Shown here one piece after another: positions 4,860 to 6,458 of a DNA stretch of 6,458 nt. Under the pieces are notes generated by a model. That model ran no database searches, was not told the DNA's origin, and saw nothing but the letters and a program-made list of their open reading frames with translations. The position numbers were made by a program, and so were the translations under genes. This DNA is from Hydrogenophaga sp. (GTDB lineage: Bacteria > Pseudomonadota > Gammaproteobacteria > Burkholderiales > Burkholderiaceae_C): positions 1 through 6,458 of the forward strand of contig JAUXXN010000127.1 in the NCBI GenBank assembly GCA_030684755.1, read 5' to 3'. How positions within the stretch are numbered: the stretch's first letter is position 1; each line of letters begins with the position of its first letter.

Positions 4860-5500
4860 TGAAAGCCCCCACCACCGAGACCCCTGTTGGCGCTGTACCC
4901 GGATTGCCGCCCGACCTGGTCGCACTGCTGTCCCCGGCCTTGCACCCGCTGTGCAGCGCCTTGGACCCGGCGCGGGGCACGCGCCTGTTTGCCACCGGCG
5001 CCCGCCCGGCGCACCTGTTTTTCATTGAACGCGGCGAAGCGGTGCTGGAGAGGCCTGGCCTGCACGGCGAGGTGGTGGTGTTGCAGCGCACCCGGCGCGG
5101 CTTTATTGGCGAGGCCAGCTTGCAATTTGAGCGCTACCACTGCGACGCCCGCGTGCTGACCGACGCCCACATCACCCGCTTGCCGGTGCCCGCCGTGCGC
5201 GCAGCGCTGGCCAGCGACCCCGCCTTTGCCTCGCGCTGGATCGGCATGCTCAACCGCGAGGTGCGCCGCTTGCGTCTGCAGTGCGAGCGGCTGGCGCTGC
5301 ACCGCGTGCAAGACCGGGTGCTGCATTTGCTGGCCACCGAGGGCGAGGCCGGGTGCTACCCTGTGCCGGGCGGCCTGAAGTCGCTCGCCGCCGAACTGGG
5401 TGTGACGCACGAGGCGCTGTACCGTGCTTTGGCGGCGCTGGAGCAGGCTGGCCGTCTGAAGCGTGAGGATGGGGTGCTGCGGTGGGTGCCGCTTGCGTGA
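4859..5500 (+). CDS. Crp/Fnr family transcriptional regulator
   Basis: This 213-residue protein has a cyclic-nucleotide-binding-type beta roll at about residues 20-118 (RLFATGARPAHLFFIERGEA at 42-61, GFIGEASL at 81-88), a dimer helix at 120-160 and a winged helix-turn-helix at 172-205 (LKSLAAELGVTHEALYRALA). In CRP the cAMP pocket reads G-E-L-G followed by R-S-A; here the matching stretch is GEASLQFERYHCDARV, so cAMP binding is unlikely. Cys95 in YHCDA is the residue I would expect to take part in sensing. The protein also lacks the N-terminal FNR iron-sulfur cysteines. I chose ATG 4859 because family members start there and an FNR-like box and promoter occupy the sequence just before it. It is divergent from DUF4395 and 77 bp upstream of an efflux adaptor. 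The stop is TGA. Confidence 0.88.
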   Translation: MKAPTTETPVGAVPGLPPDLVALLSPALHPLCSALDPARGTRLFATGARPAHLFFIERGEAVLERPGLHGEVVVLQRTRRGFIGEASLQFERYHCDARVLTDAHITRLPVPAVRAALASDPAFASRWIGMLNREVRRLRLQCERLALHRVQDRVLHLLATEGEAGCYPVPGGLKSLAAELGVTHEALYRALAALEQAGRLKREDGVLRWVPLA

Positions 5501-5523
5501 ACGGTGGCAACTCGTGCTCTGTC

Positions 5524-5552
5524 TTGTACCCCTGGGGGTATATGTGTATACT
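5524..5552 (+). promoter_or_regulatory. Promoter of the efflux adaptor gene
   Basis: TTGTAC (5524-5529) and TATACT (5547-5552, five of six consensus) have an ideal 17-base spacing. The predicted start near 5559 gives a leader of about 19 bases with a good ribosome binding site. The palindrome at 5527-5540 overlaps the -35 and fills most of the spacer. Confidence 0.6.
5527..5540. promoter_or_regulatory. CsoR-type operator candidate
   Basis: TACCCC-TG-GGGGTA is a perfect palindrome with 6-bp arms, flanked by AT-rich bases. Sites with a G/C tract inside an AT frame are typical of the CsoR/RcnR/FrmR/CstR family (DUF156), which respond to copper, nickel or cobalt, formaldehyde or persulfide. Its position between -35 and -10 suits repression. 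No gene of this family is in the window, so the regulator would be elsewhere; the Crp/Fnr protein next door prefers a different sequence type. Confidence 0.5.
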
Positions 5553-5563
5553 GATGACTGTAT

Positions 5564-5568
5564 AGGAG
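5564..5568 (+). promoter_or_regulatory. Ribosome binding site of the efflux adaptor
   Basis: AGGAG lies nine bases before ATG 5578. It settles the start against ATG 5571, which is only three bases from the site and opens a frame that ends after a few codons. Confidence 0.65.
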
Positions 5569-5577
5569 AAATGCACC

Positions 5578-6458
5578 ATGACCCCCCGTCAAACCCACCG
5601 CTATAACCAGCCACCTGTTACCCATGCGCAGGCCCTTGCGCCTGTTTCCAAAGCCCAGCGCCGTTGGGTCTTGGCGGGGTTGTCGCTGGTTTTGGTCACG
5701 GGTGCGGCGGTGTTCACCGCTGGGGGTGTGCATGCCCAAGCCGCCGCCAGCGCCCCGCAGGTGCCCGTGGTCGCCGTGGGCGCGCAGGCGGTGGGCGCCG
5801 GTTTGGCGCTCGACGGCAGCTTGCAGGCCGTGCGCCAAAGCGTGCTGTCGGCCCAGGCCAGCGGTCGCATCGCGAGCTTGTCGGTGAAAGCGGGCGACCC
5901 GGTGAAGGCCGGCCAGGTGCTGGCCGTGATCGACGACCGCGCCACCCAGGCCGGTGTGGCCCAGGCGCAGGCCGGCTTTGCCGAAGCCGACGCCAACCTG
6001 GCCAACGCCAAGGCCCACTTTGATCGCACCCGCGATCTGCGCGCCCAAGGATTTGTGGCCCAGGCCGCTCTGGACACCGCCCAGGCCCAGTTGAAAGCGG
6101 CGCAGGCCGGTGTGGCCGCCGCCCGCGCCGGGCAAACGCAGGCCGGTGTGGCCCAGGGCTTCACGCGCCTGACCGCACCTTACGACGGCTGGGTGCTGGC
6201 TACCCACGCCGAAGCCGGTGGTTTGGCCATGCCCGGTGCGCCGGTGCTCACGGTGTACGCGCCGCAACCCATTCGCGCGGTGGTGCATGTGCCCGCCTCG
6301 CAGCAAACGCTGGCCCAACAGGCCCAGCGCATTGAAGTGCAGCTGCCCGGCACCGAGCGCTGGGTGACCCCCGCCAGCCAGACCAGCCTGCCCGCGGCCG
6401 ACCCGGTGTCGCAAACCGTGGAATGGCGCCTGGACCTGAGCGCCGCCGACGGCGCGGG
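5578..6458 (+). CDS. RND efflux periplasmic adaptor (HlyD/MFP family), partial
   Basis: The 293 visible residues run off the window edge; adaptors are usually 350-400 residues. This type of protein links an inner-membrane RND pump to an outer-membrane channel. After a basic N terminus, a hydrophobic segment at about residues 30-48 (VLAGLSLVLVTGAAVFTAGG) is a membrane anchor or signal, with possible cleavage near VHAQA (51-55). The first lipoyl half-motif is SGRIASLSVKAGDPVKAGQVLAVID at 95-119, the coiled-coil hairpin spans about 122-192, and the second lipoyl half is FTRLTAPYDGWV at 195-206 with GAPVLTVY at 220-227. The beta-barrel begins near 228. Hairpin residues are unusually rich in Ala, Gln and Gly, with repeated QAGVA. 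The pump permease should follow beyond the window. Expression probably depends on the palindrome-bearing promoter just upstream. Substrate cannot be told from this part. Confidence 0.88.
   Translation, partial: MTPRQTHRYNQPPVTHAQALAPVSKAQRRWVLAGLSLVLVTGAAVFTAGGVHAQAAASAPQVPVVAVGAQAVGAGLALDGSLQAVRQSVLSAQASGRIASLSVKAGDPVKAGQVLAVIDDRATQAGVAQAQAGFAEADANLANAKAHFDRTRDLRAQGFVAQAALDTAQAQLKAAQAGVAAARAGQTQAGVAQGFTRLTAPYDGWVLATHAEAGGLAMPGAPVLTVYAPQPIRAVVHVPASQQTLAQQAQRIEVQLPGTERWVTPASQTSLPAADPVSQTVEWRLDLSAADGA

Noticed and set aside
4845..4862. Five-codon upstream ORF (MIKII) whose stop overlaps the Crp/Fnr ATG
   Set aside because: It is a by-product of the FNR-like palindrome, has no ribosome binding site, and the predicted transcript starts inside it.
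4802..5614. A 270-codon minus-strand open frame opposite the Crp/Fnr gene
   Set aside because: Shadow of the real gene; low-complexity composition and no motifs.
5356..6414. A 352-codon open frame on the minus strand opposite the efflux adaptor and Crp/Fnr genes
   Set aside because: It is antisense to two well-recognised genes, rich in Gly, His and Arg as expected of a high-GC shadow, and has no recognisable domain.

Overview
The window is GC-rich (roughly 60-65% in most coding parts). Its codon use and the kinds of protein encoded resemble a beta-proteobacterium of the order Burkholderiales, most likely Comamonadaceae. This is judged from remembered family patterns, not from a search. I found no tRNA, rRNA, CRISPR array or intact insertion sequence.

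The left part (1-2783) is a DNA-modification locus. A large beta-class adenine methyltransferase of the Mod/type III kind runs leftward (70-2166, GTG start). The first bases of a further leftward gene follow it at the window edge; a restriction or helicase partner would fit but cannot be seen. The methyltransferase frame continues upstream of its GTG to an ATG at 2262, interrupted by a single TAG. Its coding sequence has also absorbed a short palindromic intergenic-type repeat in frame, and its target-recognition region has clearly lower GC than its flanks. A divergent helix-turn-helix regulator (2382-2783) is separated from it by a short AT-rich spacer with two perfect inverted repeats, a layout typical of a self-regulated control unit.

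The middle part (2851-3937) is toxin-antitoxin territory. A BrnT-type toxin and an overlapping HTH antitoxin look intact and run leftward. Next to them, rightward, is the wreck of a second system: the C-terminal part of a DUF1778 (TacA-like) antitoxin and the N-terminal 89 codons of a GNAT (TacT-like) toxin. The GNAT homology ends at 3900, and a 37-bp piece resembling part of brnT (34 of 37 identical) begins at 3901. This points to recombination among toxin-antitoxin modules.

The right part (3945-6458) looks like host sequence. It holds a leftward DUF4395 membrane-protein gene with an in-frame TAG, a divergent Crp/Fnr-family regulator without the usual cAMP-pocket signature, and the start of an RND-type efflux adaptor. 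An FNR-like box lies between the first two, placed at about -41.5 from a possible DUF4395 transcription start. The adaptor promoter carries a perfect TACCCC-TG-GGGGTA palindrome between its -35 and -10 elements, like the operators of CsoR-type metal or persulfide sensors. Regulation of membrane sulfur or metal stress handling would fit, but this is inference.

The most unusual signal is the pair of in-frame TAG codons, each followed by CGC, inside two otherwise well-conserved frames. All seven natural stop codons that can be recognised here are TGA. Pseudogenisation or sequence error is the simplest explanation; amber read-through is the exciting one.
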